Source: Actinoplanes sichuanensis
Lineage (GTDB): Bacteria; Actinomycetota; Actinomycetes; Mycobacteriales; Micromonosporaceae
DNA: 64,000 nt
NCBI RefSeq assembly: GCF_033097365.1
Contig: NZ_AP028461.1
Location: 9,176,001-9,240,000 of the forward strand
Direction: 5' to 3'
Under the pieces are notes generated by a model. It did not search any database, was not told where the DNA came from, and saw nothing but the letters and a program-made list of their open reading frames with translations. Position numbers and translations under genes: made by a program. Positions within the stretch are counted from its first letter, which is position 1; every line of letters starts with the position of its first letter. This document shows positions 41,672 through 52,776 of this stretch, piece by piece.

Positions 41672-43210
41672 TCAGCCGCCCACCTTTCCGCCGGCTTCCA
41701 CGGTGGGTGCCGGGTCGTTCACGCCGACGTCCTGCATGGTCGCCTGTACCGCGGGGTTGATCACATCGGTGACCGGCTTCGGGTAGAAGCCGAGCACCAG
41801 GAGCAGCGCGATCAGCGGCGCGACGACCACCTTCTCGCGCAGGGTGATGTCCTTCGACATCGCCGGCACCTCGGTGAGAGCCGGGTTCAGGGTGCCCTGG
41901 GTGGTCCGCTGGATCATCCACAGCACGTACGCCGCGGCCAGCACGATGCCCAGAGTGGCCACCACGGCGTACCCCTTGTTGGTGCTGAACGTGCCGATCA
42001 GCACCAGGAACTCACTGACGAAGGGTGCGGTGCCGGGCAGCGCCAGCGAGGCGAGACCGGCGAAGAACAGCACTCCGGCCAGCACCGGCATCAGCTTGCC
42101 GGCCCCGCCGAAGTCACTGACCAACGACGACCCGCGGCGGGCGACGAACATGCCGACCACGATGAACAGCAGGCCGGTGGCCAGGCCGTGGTTGACCATG
42201 TAGAGCACCGCACCGGTACCGGCCTGGGTGGTGAAGGCGAAGATGCCGATGCCGATGAAACCGAAGTGCGCGATCGAGGTGTACGACACCAGGCGCTTCA
42301 GGTCGTTCTGGCCGACCGCGAGCAGCGCCGCGTAGATGATGCCGATCACCGCGAGAACCATGGCGGCCGGGGCGAACCAGCGCGACGCCTCGGGGAAGAG
42401 CGAGAGGCAGTAGCGCAGGATGCCGAACGTGCCGACCTTGTCCATCACGCCGACCAGCAGCGCCGCCGCGCCGGCCGGAGCGGCTCCACCGGAGTCCGGC
42501 AGCCAGGTGTGGAACGGGAAGAACGGCGCCTTGATCGCGAACGCCACGAAGAAGCCGAGGAACAGCCACCGCGCGGTGTTCTGGTCGATCGACGCGGTCG
42601 CCTCGGCCAGTTTCGTGAAGTCGAAGGTCTTCCCGCCGAGCACCCACAGACCGATCACCGAGGCCAGCATGAAGAGGCCGCCGACCAGGCTGTAGAGGAA
42701 GAACTTGACCGCCGCGTACTGCTTCTGGCCACTGCCGAACGACCCGATGATGAAGTACATCGGGATCAGCATGATCTCGAAGAACACGTAGAACAGGAAG
42801 ATGTCCGCCGCGGCGAACACCCCGATCATCGTGAACTCGAAGGACAGCAGCAGCGCGAAGTAGGCCGGAGCCGACCTGGTGCTCTGGTCGACGTCATGCC
42901 AGGACGCCAGGATCACGACCGGGAACAGAACCGCGATCAGCATCAGCATGACGAGCGCGATGCCGTCGGCGGCGAAGGTGAAGTTCGCACCCCAGGACGG
43001 GATCCAGGTGTACGACTCCCGGAACTGGAAGCGGTCGCCGCCGACGTTGTAGGCCACCCACATGAAGATGCTCAGCACCAGGACGAGCACCGACCAGCCG
43101 AGCGCGACCATCTTGGCCAGTTCGGCCTTCGTCCTGGGGATGAAGGCCACCACCAGCGCCCCGACCAGGGGCAGCAGGGTGAGGACGGAAAGGAACGGGA
43201 AGTCTTTCAC
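41672..43210 (-). CDS. nuoM: NADH-quinone oxidoreductase subunit M
   Basis: About 512 residues from the GTG at 43210, which overlaps the nuoL TGA as GTGA, the coupling used across this operon (another GTG is 9 nt upstream). Antiporter-like membrane subunit: VFAAADIFLFYVFFEIMLIP (conserved TM5 Glu), FAIKAPFFPFHTWLPDSGGA, AALLVGVMDKVGTFGILRYC, LKRLVSYTSIAHFGFIGIGI and SLALPGTAPFVSEFLVLIGT. It forms one of the distal proton channels. Confidence 0.97.
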   Translation of the reverse strand: MKDFPFLSVLTLLPLVGALVVAFIPRTKAELAKMVALGWSVLVLVLSIFMWVAYNVGGDRFQFRESYTWIPSWGANFTFAADGIALVMLMLIAVLFPVVILASWHDVDQSTRSAPAYFALLLSFEFTMIGVFAAADIFLFYVFFEIMLIPMYFIIGSFGSGQKQYAAVKFFLYSLVGGLFMLASVIGLWVLGGKTFDFTKLAEATASIDQNTARWLFLGFFVAFAIKAPFFPFHTWLPDSGGAAPAGAAALLVGVMDKVGTFGILRYCLSLFPEASRWFAPAAMVLAVIGIIYAALLAVGQNDLKRLVSYTSIAHFGFIGIGIFAFTTQAGTGAVLYMVNHGLATGLLFIVVGMFVARRGSSLVSDFGGAGKLMPVLAGVLFFAGLASLALPGTAPFVSEFLVLIGTFSTNKGYAVVATLGIVLAAAYVLWMIQRTTQGTLNPALTEVPAMSKDITLREKVVVAPLIALLLVLGFYPKPVTDVINPAVQATMQDVGVNDPAPTVEAGGKVGG

Positions 43211-45126
43211 GCCAACCACCCCAGCTGGATCGCGAGGAAGGCGCCCACGACGAGCATGGCGCCGGTGAGCATCGACAGCGCGTACGAGCGGACGAAGCCG
43301 GTCTGCATCCGGCGCAGCCGGCCGGAACCGCCGCCGATGGCCGCCGCGATGCCGTTGACCAGGCCGTCGATCCCCCGGTTGTCGAGGTAGACGAGCGCCC
43401 GGGTCAGGTAGATGCCGGGCCGTTCGAAGACCGCCTCGTTGAACGCGTCGGTGTAGAGGTTGCGCCGGGCCGCGGTGACCAGCACGCCGGCCGGCTGCGG
43501 TTCGAGCGCGGTGCCGTTACGGAACAGCGCCCAGGCCAGGCCCGCCCCGATCACCGTGACCAGCAGCGACAGGATGGTGATCACGGTGTGCGAGAGCACG
43601 CCGTGGGCCTCTTCGCCGTGCTCACCCAGAACCGGCGTCAACCAGTCCGGCACGCTGGTGGCGAGGAGGAAGCCGGCACCGACCGAACCGATCGCCAGCA
43701 GGATCAGCGGGATGGTCATGATCGCCGGGGACTCGTGCGGGTGCTGGTTGTCCTCGGTCCAGCGGGCCGGCCCGTGGAACGTCAGCACGAAGAGCCGGGT
43801 CATGTAGAAGGCGGTCAGACCGGCGCCCAGCATCGCGGCGCCGCCGAAGACCCACGGCCGCCAGCCCTCGCCCACGAACGCGGCCGCGATGATCGGCTCC
43901 TTGGAGAAGAAGCCGGAGAGCGGCCAGATGCCGATGATCGCGAGCCAGCCGGTCCCGAAGGTCAGCCAGGTGATCTTCATGTGCTTGGACAGGCCACCGA
44001 ACCGCCGGATGTCGACCTGGTCGTGCATACCGTGCATGACCGAGCCGGCCCCGAGGAACATGTTGGCCTTGAAGAAGCCGTGCGCCAGCAGGTGCACGAT
44101 GGCCAGGGCGTACGCCCCGCCGCCGAGCCCGACGCCGAGGAACATGTAGCCGATCTGGGAGACCGTCGACCAGGCCAGGATCCGCTTGATGTCGTCCTTG
44201 GCCGCGCCGATGAGACAGCCCATCAGCAGGGTGATCGCACCGATGCTGACCACGATCAGCTGGAGCGTCTCGTTGGCCGAGAAGATCGGGTTGGACCGGG
44301 CGATCAGGTAGACACCGGCGGTGACCATGGTCGCCGCGTGGATGAGGGCGGAGACCGGGGTCGGGCCCTCCATCGCGTCCGGGAGCCAGGCCTGCAGCGG
44401 GAACTGGCCGGACTTACCGCAGGCGCCGAGCAGCAGCAGGATGCCCATCAGCAGGATGGTCCCGGCGGCCAGCGAGTCGACGCGGTTGAAGACTCCGTCG
44501 TACTGGGTGGTGCCGAGCTCGGTGAACATCAGGAAGATGCCGATCGCCAGGCCGGCGTCGCCGACCCGGTTCATCAGGAACGCCTTCTTGCCGGCGGTCG
44601 CCGCTGACGGCTTGGTGTACCAGAACGAGATCAGCAGGTACGACGCCAGACCGACGCCCTCCCAGCCGAAGTACAGCATCACGTAGTTGTTGCCCAGGAC
44701 CAGCAGAAGCATCGCCGAGACGAACAGGTTGAAGTAGGCGAAGAACTTCCGGCGGCCGGGGTCGTGCTCCATGTACCCGACCGCGTACAGGTGGATCAGC
44801 GAGCCGACACCGGTGATCAGCAGGACGAAGACACCGGCCAGCGGGTCGAAGAGCAGACCGAAGTCGACCTTCAGATCGCCGACCACGATGAAGTCCCAGA
44901 GACTCAGCTCAGCGGAACGCTTCGCCGGGTCCAGACCGGAGAGATTGAAAAAGAAGATCAGCCCGAGTACGAACGACGCCGCGACCGAGGCCACGCCGAG
45001 CCAGTGCCCCCAGCGGTCGGACCGCTTGCCGAGCAGCAGCAGGATCGTCGCACTGGCCAGCGGGATGGCCACGAGCAACCAGATGTTGCTCAGCACTCCC
45101 GTCGCCGGGGCGAATGTGTGTTCCAC
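43207..45126 (-). CDS. nuoL: NADH-quinone oxidoreductase subunit L
   Basis: A 639-residue protein from GTG at 45126 with AGGGG 7 nt upstream; residues of the longer open frame are not NuoL-like. Motifs: LYFGWEGVGLASYLLISFWY (TM5 Glu), AGKKAFLMNRVGDAGLAIGI, GKSGQFPLQAWLPDAMEGPT, PVSALIHAATMVTAGVYLIA, IKRILAWSTVSQIGYMFLGV and the C-terminal amphipathic helix region. The most distal proton channel of complex I, with the lateral helix bracing the membrane arm. Confidence 0.97.
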   Translation of the reverse strand: MEHTFAPATGVLSNIWLLVAIPLASATILLLLGKRSDRWGHWLGVASVAASFVLGLIFFFNLSGLDPAKRSAELSLWDFIVVGDLKVDFGLLFDPLAGVFVLLITGVGSLIHLYAVGYMEHDPGRRKFFAYFNLFVSAMLLLVLGNNYVMLYFGWEGVGLASYLLISFWYTKPSAATAGKKAFLMNRVGDAGLAIGIFLMFTELGTTQYDGVFNRVDSLAAGTILLMGILLLLGACGKSGQFPLQAWLPDAMEGPTPVSALIHAATMVTAGVYLIARSNPIFSANETLQLIVVSIGAITLLMGCLIGAAKDDIKRILAWSTVSQIGYMFLGVGLGGGAYALAIVHLLAHGFFKANMFLGAGSVMHGMHDQVDIRRFGGLSKHMKITWLTFGTGWLAIIGIWPLSGFFSKEPIIAAAFVGEGWRPWVFGGAAMLGAGLTAFYMTRLFVLTFHGPARWTEDNQHPHESPAIMTIPLILLAIGSVGAGFLLATSVPDWLTPVLGEHGEEAHGVLSHTVITILSLLVTVIGAGLAWALFRNGTALEPQPAGVLVTAARRNLYTDAFNEAVFERPGIYLTRALVYLDNRGIDGLVNGIAAAIGGGSGRLRRMQTGFVRSYALSMLTGAMLVVGAFLAIQLGWLA

Positions 45127-45137
45127 GAAATGCCCCT

Positions 45138-45437
45138 TCAGTACTTCAGGAGGTTCGCGTCGTCGACGCTCGCCGAGCGTCGCGTACGGAAGATCGACAT
45201 GATGATGGCGAGGCCCACGACGACCTCGGCCGCCGCGACGACCATCACGAAGAACGAGATGATCTGGCCGTCCAGGCCGCCGTTGATCCGGCTGAAGGTG
45301 ATCAGCGCGAGGTTGGCGGCGTTGAGCATCAACTCGATGCACATGAACAGCACGATCGCATTGCGCCGGACCAGCACCCCGGCAGCGCCGATGGTGAACA
45401 GGATGGCCGACAACACCAGGTAATAATCAGGAGTCAC
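45138..45437 (-). CDS. nuoK: NADH-quinone oxidoreductase subunit K
   Basis: A 99-residue protein with three helices: [40 protein letters not shown] (with the two conserved membrane Glu/Asn positions of NuoK), and [20 protein letters not shown]. Together with NuoA and NuoJ it forms part of the E-channel linking quinone reduction to proton pumping. Gap of 11 nt to nuoL and 10 nt to nuoJ. Confidence 0.96.
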   Translation of the reverse strand: MTPDYYLVLSAILFTIGAAGVLVRRNAIVLFMCIELMLNAANLALITFSRINGGLDGQIISFFVMVVAAAEVVVGLAIIMSIFRTRRSASVDDANLLKY

Positions 45438-45447
45438 TTCGCAACCC

Positions 45448-46191
45448 TCATTTTTCGGTACCCTTCGGCGCGGCCTCGGACTGGCTCAGCTCACGAACCG
45501 GCAGGATCGGCGAGATGCTCCGCTCGGCCCCGTTGCCGTCCGGCAGGCGGGCCGGCGCGGCCACCGACATGGTGTTGGCGTAGATGCCGGGTCCGGGCTT
45601 CGGACCGGGGTAGTTGCCCGGGCGGAAGCGCTCCTTCATCCGGGTCACCTGGTCACGCACGTCCTCCTTGGCCTTCTCGACGTGCGCCAGGATCATGGCG
45701 CCGACGGCGGCCGTGATCAGGAGCGCCGAGGTGACCTCGAAGGCGAAGACGTACTTGGTGAACAGGAGGGAGGCCAGGCCCTCGACGTTGCCGTTCGCGT
45801 TGGCCTTGTCCAGGCCGACCGTGAAGGTCGAGCCGAGCGCCCGGGCCAGCCCGGCGCCGATCAGCGCCGCGAACCCGACGCCGAGCACGATCGCCGCGAT
45901 CCGCTGGCCGCGCAACGTCTCGATCAGCGAGTCCGACGCGTCCCGGCCGACCAGCATCAGCACGAACAGGAACAGCATCATGATCGCGCCGGTGTAGACG
46001 ATGATCTGCACGAAGCCGAGGAACGGCGCCGAGTTGATCACGTAGAAGAACCCGAGGTTCAGCATCGTGACGACCAGCCACAGCGCGGAGTGCACCGCGT
46101 TGCGGGCCAGCACCATCCCGAGCGCCCCGATCACGGCGAGGGAGCCGAGGATCCAGAAGGCGACCTGCTCGCCGGTGGAGACCGCGTTCAT
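45448..46191 (-). CDS. nuoJ: NADH-quinone oxidoreductase subunit J
   Basis: A 247-residue protein from ATG at 46191, overlapping the nuoI stop as ATGA. Five helices: [40 protein letters not shown], the NuoJ hallmark [40 protein letters not shown] and [21 protein letters not shown] cytosolic C-terminal extension of about 70 residues ([20 protein letters not shown] onward) is longer than in E. coli, as often in actinobacteria. Confidence 0.96.
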   Translation of the reverse strand: MNAVSTGEQVAFWILGSLAVIGALGMVLARNAVHSALWLVVTMLNLGFFYVINSAPFLGFVQIIVYTGAIMMLFLFVLMLVGRDASDSLIETLRGQRIAAIVLGVGFAALIGAGLARALGSTFTVGLDKANANGNVEGLASLLFTKYVFAFEVTSALLITAAVGAMILAHVEKAKEDVRDQVTRMKERFRPGNYPGPKPGPGIYANTMSVAAPARLPDGNGAERSISPILPVRELSQSEAAPKGTEK

Positions 46192-46748
46192 TCCTGGTCC
46201 CCCTGCACAAGCGGAGCCTTCTCGGCACCGACCGACGTGCCCGGGTTGGTGAGCGCCCCGACGTAGTAGTCCTTGTCGGTGTCGCCCAGGCGCATCGGGT
46301 GCGGCGGCTGCTCCATGCCGGGCAGCAGCGGAGCCAGGAGCTCCTTCTTCGTGAAGATCAGGTCCTGGCGGTTGTCGCGGGCCAGCTCGTACTCGTTGCT
46401 CATGGTCAGCGACCGGGTCGGGCAGGCCTCGATGCACAGACCGCAGAAGATGCACCGCGCGTAGTTGATCTGGTAGATCTTCGCGTACCGCTCGCCCGGC
46501 GAGAACCGCTGCTCGTCGGTGTTGTCGCCGCCCTCGACGTAGATCGCGTCGGCCGGGCAGGCCCAGGCGCACAGCTCGCAGCCGATGCACTTCTCCAGGC
46601 CGTCCGGGTGCCGGTTGAGGATGTGCCGCCCGTGGTAGCGCGGCGCCGGCTTCGGCGGGGAGAACGGGTAGTCAGTCGTGATCACCTTGCGGAACATGTG
46701 CGCGAAGGTCACGCCGAAACCCTTGAAGGAGCCGGTGAACGTACCCAC
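46188..46748 (-). CDS. nuoI: NADH-quinone oxidoreductase subunit I
   Basis: A 186-residue protein from GTG at 46748, with AGGAGG 7 nt upstream, which decides the start. It carries two [4Fe-4S] clusters (N6a/N6b) through [12 protein letters not shown] and [33 protein letters not shown] precedes the first. It passes electrons from the NuoG side to NuoB. The start lies 1 nt after the nuoH stop. Confidence 0.97.
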   Translation of the reverse strand: MGTFTGSFKGFGVTFAHMFRKVITTDYPFSPPKPAPRYHGRHILNRHPDGLEKCIGCELCAWACPADAIYVEGGDNTDEQRFSPGERYAKIYQINYARCIFCGLCIEACPTRSLTMSNEYELARDNRQDLIFTKKELLAPLLPGMEQPPHPMRLGDTDKDYYVGALTNPGTSVGAEKAPLVQGDQE

Positions 46749-46749
46749 G

Positions 46750-48135
46750 TCACACCTCCTTCGTTTCGGGCTCGTCGCCGTCCGCCGAGGCGGGAACGGT
46801 GGCCGGGGCGCGTTCGGCCACGGCACGGCGGGCGCGGGGACTCGGCGGGACCTGGAGGTCCATCGGCGGGACCGGGAAACTGCCCGGTGGCCGCTGATGC
46901 AGCTCCTCCTCGATGGAGAGCTGCTTCGGTTTCTTCGGCGACGGCCAGCCCCAGGCGATGCCCAGGACGAGCACCGCCACGACGCCGGTGGTGACCCAGC
47001 GGGTGGTGTCCGAGATGGCACCGCTGCGGGCGACCTTGAAGAACGCCAGGAAGAGGATCCACACCAGGCTGACCGGGATGAGGACCTTCCACCCGAAGCG
47101 CATGAACTGGTCGTAACGCATCCGGGGGAGCGTGGCCCGCAGCCAGATGAAGCCGAAGAGCAGGATCAGCACCTTGCCGAAGAACCAGAGCAGCGGCCAG
47201 TAGCCGGAGTTCGCACCCTCCCAGAACGTGGTGATCGGAGCCGGAGCCCGCCATCCACCCAGGAAGAGCGTGGTCGCGAAGGCCGAGACGGTGATCATGT
47301 TGATGTACTCGGCGAGGAAGAAGAGCGCGAACTTGAACGACGAGTACTCCGTGTGGAAGCCGCCGACCAGCTCGGACTCCGCCTCGGGCAGGTCGAACGG
47401 GGCCCGGTTCGTCTCACCGACCGCCGCGATCATGTAGATGATGAAGCTCGGCAGGAGCTGCACCGCGTACCAGCCGGGCGCGGTCACCTCGAAGCCGAAC
47501 AGCTGCACCGGGTCGCCGGAGGCCTGCGCCGCGACGATCTGCGAGGTGCTCATCGTGCCCGCGGTCATGAACACCGCCACGATCGACAGGCCCATCGCGA
47601 CCTCGTACGAGATCATCTGTGCGCTCGACCGCAGACCACCCAGCAGCGGGTAGGTCGAGCCGGACGCCCAGCCCGCCAGCACCACGCCGTAGACGCTCAT
47701 CGACGAGCAGGCCAGCAGCACCAGCACCGAGACCGGCACGTCGGTGAGCTGGAGTGCCGTCTTCTGGCCGAACATGGTGACCACACCGCCGAACGGCATC
47801 ACCGAGAACGCGGTGAACGCGGTGGTCGCGGAGATCACCGGGGCGATGAAATAGACCACCTTGTCGGCGGTCTTCGGGATGATCTCCTCTTTGAACGGCA
47901 GCTTCAGGCCGTCGGTGAGACTCTGCAACCAGCCCTTGGGGCCGACCTGGTTGGGGCCCGGCCGGACCGCCATCCGGGCCACGACCTTGCGCTCGTAGTT
48001 GATGGTGAACAGCGTCAGCAGCAGGAGCAGCGCGAACACGCCGACCAGCTTGATCAGGACGATCCACCAGACGTCGTTCTCGAACGTCTCCAGAGTCGGG
48101 TCGACGGCGGTCGCCGCCACCACGATGTCGTTCAT
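46750..48135 (-). CDS. nuoH: NADH-quinone oxidoreductase subunit H
   Basis: A 461-residue protein from ATG at 48135, overlapping the nuoG stop as ATGA. Eight or more helices. The quinone-site loop motifs are [40 protein letters not shown] and [20 protein letters not shown] with [22 protein letters not shown]-terminal extension of ~60 residues ([20 protein letters not shown] onward) is Pro-rich and cytosolic. It anchors the hydrophilic arm and forms the quinone tunnel with NuoB and NuoD. Confidence 0.97.
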   Translation of the reverse strand: MNDIVVAATAVDPTLETFENDVWWIVLIKLVGVFALLLLLTLFTINYERKVVARMAVRPGPNQVGPKGWLQSLTDGLKLPFKEEIIPKTADKVVYFIAPVISATTAFTAFSVMPFGGVVTMFGQKTALQLTDVPVSVLVLLACSSMSVYGVVLAGWASGSTYPLLGGLRSSAQMISYEVAMGLSIVAVFMTAGTMSTSQIVAAQASGDPVQLFGFEVTAPGWYAVQLLPSFIIYMIAAVGETNRAPFDLPEAESELVGGFHTEYSSFKFALFFLAEYINMITVSAFATTLFLGGWRAPAPITTFWEGANSGYWPLLWFFGKVLILLFGFIWLRATLPRMRYDQFMRFGWKVLIPVSLVWILFLAFFKVARSGAISDTTRWVTTGVVAVLVLGIAWGWPSPKKPKQLSIEEELHQRPPGSFPVPPMDLQVPPSPRARRAVAERAPATVPASADGDEPETKEV

Positions 48136-50627
48136 CGCGCGGCCCCTTCGGCCAGGATCGGGCCGGGGACACCGGCCGCCAGCGTGACCACCGCGCCGGC
48201 GGTGACCCCGAGACTGCGCCGGACCGTCGAGCCCGGCGAGTTCGTCGGCAGCCACACCACCCGCGGCGGCAGGTCGGAGATCGCGGCCGGCAGCGTGATC
48301 GAGCCCCGGTCGGTGCCGACCGTGACCAGGTCACCGTCGGCAAGACCGAGCGACTCGGCCAGGTCCTTGCCGAGCCGGGCCACCGGCGGCCGGGCGGTGC
48401 CGGCCAGCACCTGGTCGCCGTCGAGCAGCGAGCCCAGGTCGATCAGCTGGTGCCAGGTGGCGAGGACCGCCTGGCCCGGGCCGGGTGCGGCCGCTGTTGA
48501 AGCCGCAGCGGTCGGCACGGACCGCTGCTCCGTGGTGCCGGGAAGAGAGCCGAGTTCACGACGGATCTGGTTGACGTCACCGGTGTTCAGACTGACGTCG
48601 AGCAGTGCGGCGATGGCCTCGAGAACCCGGCCGTCGGTCATCGCGGTGCTCTTCAGCACCGCTTCGAACGACCGGAGGCGACCCTCCCAGTCCATGTACG
48701 TGCCGGCCTTCTCGACCGCCGGCGCGATCGGCAGGACCACGTCGGCCCGCCGGGTCACCGCGCTCTGCCGCATCTCCAGACTGACCAGGAACGGCACCGT
48801 GTCCAGCGCGTTCTCGGCGAGCGCCGGATCGGCCAGGTCGGCCGGGTCCACGCCGCCGACCAACAGGGCACCGAGAGTGCCGTCCGCGGCCGCCGCGATG
48901 ATCCGGTCGGTGTCGCGGCCCGGAGTCCCGGGCAGCACACCGGCCTCGACCCCCCAGGCCAGCGACAGCGCGGCGCGAGCCGAGTCGTCGTCGACCGGAC
49001 GACCGCCGGGCAGCAGGTTCGGCAGCAGACCGGCGTCGATGGCGCCACGGTCGCCGGCCCGGCGGGGCACCCACGCCAGCTTCGCGCCGGTACGGGCGGC
49101 CAGACCGGCCGCCGCGCTGAGCGCACCCGGCACGGTGGCCAGACGCTCACCGACGATCAGCAGGGCGCCGGGGGCGCCGAGCGCTTCCGCCACGACGGCG
49201 TCGGACGCGAGAAGGTTCGCCTCGTCACCGGGGACTGCCGCGACGAGCGCGGCGCCGAGCTTCTCCAAACCGCGGGAGAGGTACGGCGAGACCGCCGTGA
49301 CCTTGAGCTTCCGGCGGATGTGGCCCTTACGCAGGCGCAGGAAGAGGATCGGTGACTCCTCCTCCGGCTCCAGTCCGGCGAGCACCACCGACGGGGCGTT
49401 CTCCACCTGCTCGTACGTCACCTCGGTGATCCCGGCGACCGCGGCGGCCAGGAAGTCGGCCTCCTCGGTCGTGGTCACCGCGGAACCCGTCGCGCGGATC
49501 GGCCGGGCCCGGAAGTCGACGTCGTTGGTGCCGAGGACGGCCCGGGCGAACTTGGCGTACGCGTACGCGTCCTCGACGGTGAGCCGGCCGCCGGGCAGGA
49601 CCCCGACGCCGCGCTCCCGGGCCGCCCGGAATCCTTCGGCCGCCGCGAGCAGCGCCTCGCTCCAGGAGGCCTCCCGCAGCTCACCGGTCTTGGCGTCGCG
49701 GATCTGCGGGGTGAGGATGCGGTCGGTGGCCGTGGCGTAGCGGAAGCCCCAGCGCCCCTTGTCGCAGTTCCACTCCTCGTTCACCGCCGGATCGTCACCG
49801 GCCAGGCGGCGCAGCACCTTCCCGCGCCGGTGGTCGGTGCGCTGGGAGCAGCCGGAGGCGCAGTGCTCGCAGGCGCTCGGCGTGGAGACCAGGTCGAACG
49901 GGCGGGCCCGGAACCGGTACTGCTCGCCGGTGAGCGCGCCGACCGGGCAGATCTGGATGGTGTTGCCGGAGAAGTACGAGTTGAACGCGACGTCGCCGTC
50001 GCCCTCACCGACCTGTCCGTCACCGGTGCCCGTACCCCCGAAGAAGTCGTCCCGATAGACGTTGATCTGCTCGCCGGAGGACCGGTCCATCAGGTCGATG
50101 AACTTGTCGCCGGCGATCTCCTCGGAGAACCTGGTGCACCGCTGGCAGAGCACGCAGCGCTCCCGGTCCAGCAGCACCTGGCTGGAGATGTGGATCGGCT
50201 TCTCGTACTCCCGCTTCTCCTCCTTGAACCGCGAGTCGGCACGGCCGGTGCTCATCGCCTGGTTCTGCAGCGGGCACTCACCGCCCTTGTCGCAGGTGGG
50301 GCAGTCGAGCGGGTGGTTGATCAGTAGCAGCTCCATCACGCCGGCCTGCGCCTTCGCGGCGACCGGCGAGCTGAGCTGGGTCTTTACGACCATGCCCTCG
50401 GCCACCGTCTGGGTGCAGGAGGCGACCGGCTTGCGCTGGCCCTCCACCTCGACGAGGCACTGCCGGCAGGCGCCGGCCGGGGCGAGCAGCGGGTGATCGC
50501 AGAACCGCGGGATGGCGGTTCCCATCCGCTCGGCGACGCGGATGAGCAGCTCACCCTTCTCCGCGGTCACCTCGACCCCGTCGATGATCAGAGTGACCTG
50601 GTCGGCCCTCTTCGCTACGTCCGTCAT
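48132..50627 (-). CDS. nuoG: NADH-quinone oxidoreductase subunit G
   Basis: An 831-residue protein from ATG at 50627, overlapping the nuoF stop by 1 nt (TGATG). N-terminal [2Fe-2S] ferredoxin domain ([20 protein letters not shown]), His/Cys cluster motif ([20 protein letters not shown]), [4Fe-4S] motif ([20 protein letters not shown]) and the extra cluster region ([20 protein letters not shown]). The molybdopterin-oxidoreductase-like domain follows without cofactor function. Peripheral arm of complex I. Confidence 0.97.
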   Translation of the reverse strand: MTDVAKRADQVTLIIDGVEVTAEKGELLIRVAERMGTAIPRFCDHPLLAPAGACRQCLVEVEGQRKPVASCTQTVAEGMVVKTQLSSPVAAKAQAGVMELLLINHPLDCPTCDKGGECPLQNQAMSTGRADSRFKEEKREYEKPIHISSQVLLDRERCVLCQRCTRFSEEIAGDKFIDLMDRSSGEQINVYRDDFFGGTGTGDGQVGEGDGDVAFNSYFSGNTIQICPVGALTGEQYRFRARPFDLVSTPSACEHCASGCSQRTDHRRGKVLRRLAGDDPAVNEEWNCDKGRWGFRYATATDRILTPQIRDAKTGELREASWSEALLAAAEGFRAARERGVGVLPGGRLTVEDAYAYAKFARAVLGTNDVDFRARPIRATGSAVTTTEEADFLAAAVAGITEVTYEQVENAPSVVLAGLEPEEESPILFLRLRKGHIRRKLKVTAVSPYLSRGLEKLGAALVAAVPGDEANLLASDAVVAEALGAPGALLIVGERLATVPGALSAAAGLAARTGAKLAWVPRRAGDRGAIDAGLLPNLLPGGRPVDDDSARAALSLAWGVEAGVLPGTPGRDTDRIIAAAADGTLGALLVGGVDPADLADPALAENALDTVPFLVSLEMRQSAVTRRADVVLPIAPAVEKAGTYMDWEGRLRSFEAVLKSTAMTDGRVLEAIAALLDVSLNTGDVNQIRRELGSLPGTTEQRSVPTAAASTAAAPGPGQAVLATWHQLIDLGSLLDGDQVLAGTARPPVARLGKDLAESLGLADGDLVTVGTDRGSITLPAAISDLPPRVVWLPTNSPGSTVRRSLGVTAGAVVTLAAGVPGPILAEGAAR

Positions 50628-51943
50628 CAGTGCGCTCCTACGAGGGACTTCTCGGAGAGCCGCGGTGCGGTGCGGCCCTCGATGTAGCCGAGGTAGTCGT
50701 CCCGGAACCACTTGAGCGTCGACACGACGGGCGTCGCCGCACCGTCGCCGAGGCCGCAGAAGGACCGGCCGAAGATGTTGTCCGCGGTGTCCTGGAGGGT
50801 GTCCAGGTCCTTGACGGTGCCGTGACCGGCGAGGATCCGCCGGTAGGTGCGCACCATCCAGTAGTTGCCCTCCCGGCACGGGGTGCATTTGCCGCACGAC
50901 TCGTGGTGGTAGAACTCCAGCCACCGCCACGTGTTGTAGACCGGGCAGTCCTGGTCGGAGAAGATCTGCATCGCCGTGGTGCCCAGGATCGACCCGGCCG
51001 CCGCCACACCCTCGAAGTCCATCGCGGTGTCGATGTGCTCGGCCGTCAGCAGCGGCGTCGACGAGCCACCGGGCGTCCAGAACTTCAGCTTGTGGCCCGG
51101 CTGCATGCCACCGGCCAGTTCGATCAGCTCACGCAGGGTGATGCCGAGGCCGCACTCGTACTGACCGGGATTGACCACCCGGCCGGACAGCGAGTAGATC
51201 ATCGGGCCGGACGACTTCTCCGTGCCCATGCTCTTCCACCAGTCGGCGCCGCCCAACACGATGTACGGCACGCTGGCGATGGTGCCGACGTTGTTGACCA
51301 CGGTCGGGCTCGCGTAGAGCCCGGCGATGGCCGGGAACGGCGGGCGGAGACGGGGCTGCCCACGGAACCCTTCGAGAGAGTCCAGCAGTGCGGTCTCCTC
51401 ACCGCAGATGTACGCGCCGGCGCCGCTGTGGACGACCAGGTCGAGGTCGAAGCCCGAGCCCAGGATGTTCTTGCCGAGGTACCCCTTGGCGTACGCCTCC
51501 TGGACCGCGTTGCGCAGCCGCCGCGCGGCGTGCACCGCTTCACCGCGGATGTAGATGAACGCCCGGTTCGCGCGGATCGCGTAGGAGGCGATGATCGCGC
51601 CCTCGACCAGCGAGTGCGGGTCGTAGGTCATCAGCGGCAGGTCCTTGCAGGTGCCCGGCTCGCCCTCGTCCGCGTTGATCACGAGGTAGTGCGGCTTGCC
51701 GTCGCCCTGCGGGATGAAGCCCCACTTGAGACCGGTCGGGAAGCCGGCGCCGCCACGACCGCGCAGGCCGGAGTCCTTGATCAGCTGGATCAGGTCGTCC
51801 GGGTGCACGTCGAGCGACTTGCGCAGCGCGCGGTATCCGTCCAGCTGCTCGTAGACCCCGATCTGCCAGGCGTCCGGCGACAGCCAGCGCTTGGTCAGGA
51901 CCGGGGTGAGCTTCTGGAGGAGCTCCTGTCGGGGCTGTGTCAC
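50627..51943 (-). CDS. nuoF: NADH-quinone oxidoreductase subunit F
   Basis: A 438-residue protein from GTG at 51943 (GTGA overlap with nuoE). FMN/NADH site motifs: [60 protein letters not shown]. The [4Fe-4S] N3 ligands lie in [11 protein letters not shown], with the fourth Cys in [13 protein letters not shown]. It oxidises NADH and passes electrons to the cluster chain. Confidence 0.97.
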   Translation of the reverse strand: MTQPRQELLQKLTPVLTKRWLSPDAWQIGVYEQLDGYRALRKSLDVHPDDLIQLIKDSGLRGRGGAGFPTGLKWGFIPQGDGKPHYLVINADEGEPGTCKDLPLMTYDPHSLVEGAIIASYAIRANRAFIYIRGEAVHAARRLRNAVQEAYAKGYLGKNILGSGFDLDLVVHSGAGAYICGEETALLDSLEGFRGQPRLRPPFPAIAGLYASPTVVNNVGTIASVPYIVLGGADWWKSMGTEKSSGPMIYSLSGRVVNPGQYECGLGITLRELIELAGGMQPGHKLKFWTPGGSSTPLLTAEHIDTAMDFEGVAAAGSILGTTAMQIFSDQDCPVYNTWRWLEFYHHESCGKCTPCREGNYWMVRTYRRILAGHGTVKDLDTLQDTADNIFGRSFCGLGDGAATPVVSTLKWFRDDYLGYIEGRTAPRLSEKSLVGAH

Positions 51944-52776
51944 TTCGCTCCCTCCCCACCACTCGGGCGGGCGTCACCGGCGGGCTTGGCGTCCGAGGCC
52001 GGCTTGTTCGCGGCCACGCCGGCCGCCTCGGCCTTGGTGGTGACCTCGTCCTTGGGCAGCGGCTTGGTCTTGGTGATCGGGGTGTCGGGGTCGAACCCGG
52101 CCACCGCCACGCCGTGCTCCTGGGCGAGCCGTACACCGCGCAGCGTCGGCGCTCCGGCCACGCCGTCGGCGACCGCGCCGTCGCGGGGGTCGGCGAATCC
52201 GGCGAGCTGGTACTGCATCTCCTTGAGCGAGCAGATCCGCGCGCCACGCGACGGGGTCTGCTCCTTCCCCTGGCGCAGGTTCTCCACCAGCTCGACCGCG
52301 CTCTGCGGGGTCGCCTGGTCGACGGTGAAGTCGTAGTTGACCGTCACCACCGGTGCGTAGTCGCAGGCCGCGAGGCACTCGGCGTGCTCCAGCGTGATCT
52401 TGCCGTCGGCCGAGGTCTCGCCGTGGCCGACACCGAGGTGCTCGACCAGTCCGTCGTACACCTCCTGGCCGCCCATGACGTTGCAGAGGGTGTTGGTACA
52501 GACGCTGACCAGGTACTCGCCGGTGGGCCGGCGCTTGTACATGGTGTAGAACGTCGCGACCGCGCCGACCTGGGCCTTGTTGATGCCGAGGATCTCGGCG
52601 CAGAACGCCACCCCGTTCGGGCTGACGAAGCCCTCCTCGGTCTGCACCAGGTGCAGCAGCGGCAGCAGCGCCGAACGCTCCCGGCCGGCCGGGTACCGGG
52701 CCAGGATCTCCCGGGCCGGTTCGAGAAGCTTCGCCGCCAGCGGTTCGGCCGCCGGCGAGAATTCCACGGTTGTCAC
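51940..52776 (-). CDS. nuoE: NADH-quinone oxidoreductase subunit E with C-terminal extension
   Basis: A 278-residue protein from GTG at 52776 (GTGA overlap with nuoD). The thioredoxin-like [2Fe-2S] domain spans residues ~1-165, with ligands in [12 protein letters not shown] and [12 protein letters not shown]. The remaining ~110 residues are an Ala/Pro/Lys-rich tail ([20 protein letters not shown]) preceded by [20 protein letters not shown], well beyond the ~170 residues of E. coli NuoE. The tail is probably disordered; its role is unknown. Confidence 0.96.
   Translation of the reverse strand: MTTVEFSPAAEPLAAKLLEPAREILARYPAGRERSALLPLLHLVQTEEGFVSPNGVAFCAEILGINKAQVGAVATFYTMYKRRPTGEYLVSVCTNTLCNVMGGQEVYDGLVEHLGVGHGETSADGKITLEHAECLAACDYAPVVTVNYDFTVDQATPQSAVELVENLRQGKEQTPSRGARICSLKEMQYQLAGFADPRDGAVADGVAGAPTLRGVRLAQEHGVAVAGFDPDTPITKTKPLPKDEVTTKAEAAGVAANKPASDAKPAGDARPSGGEGAK

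Noticed and set aside
46678..49740. A 1020-codon open frame on the plus strand opposite nuoG-nuoI
   Set aside because: It is antisense to well-identified nuo genes, has low-complexity Arg/Gly/Ser composition and no ribosome site; a product of G+C-rich third positions.
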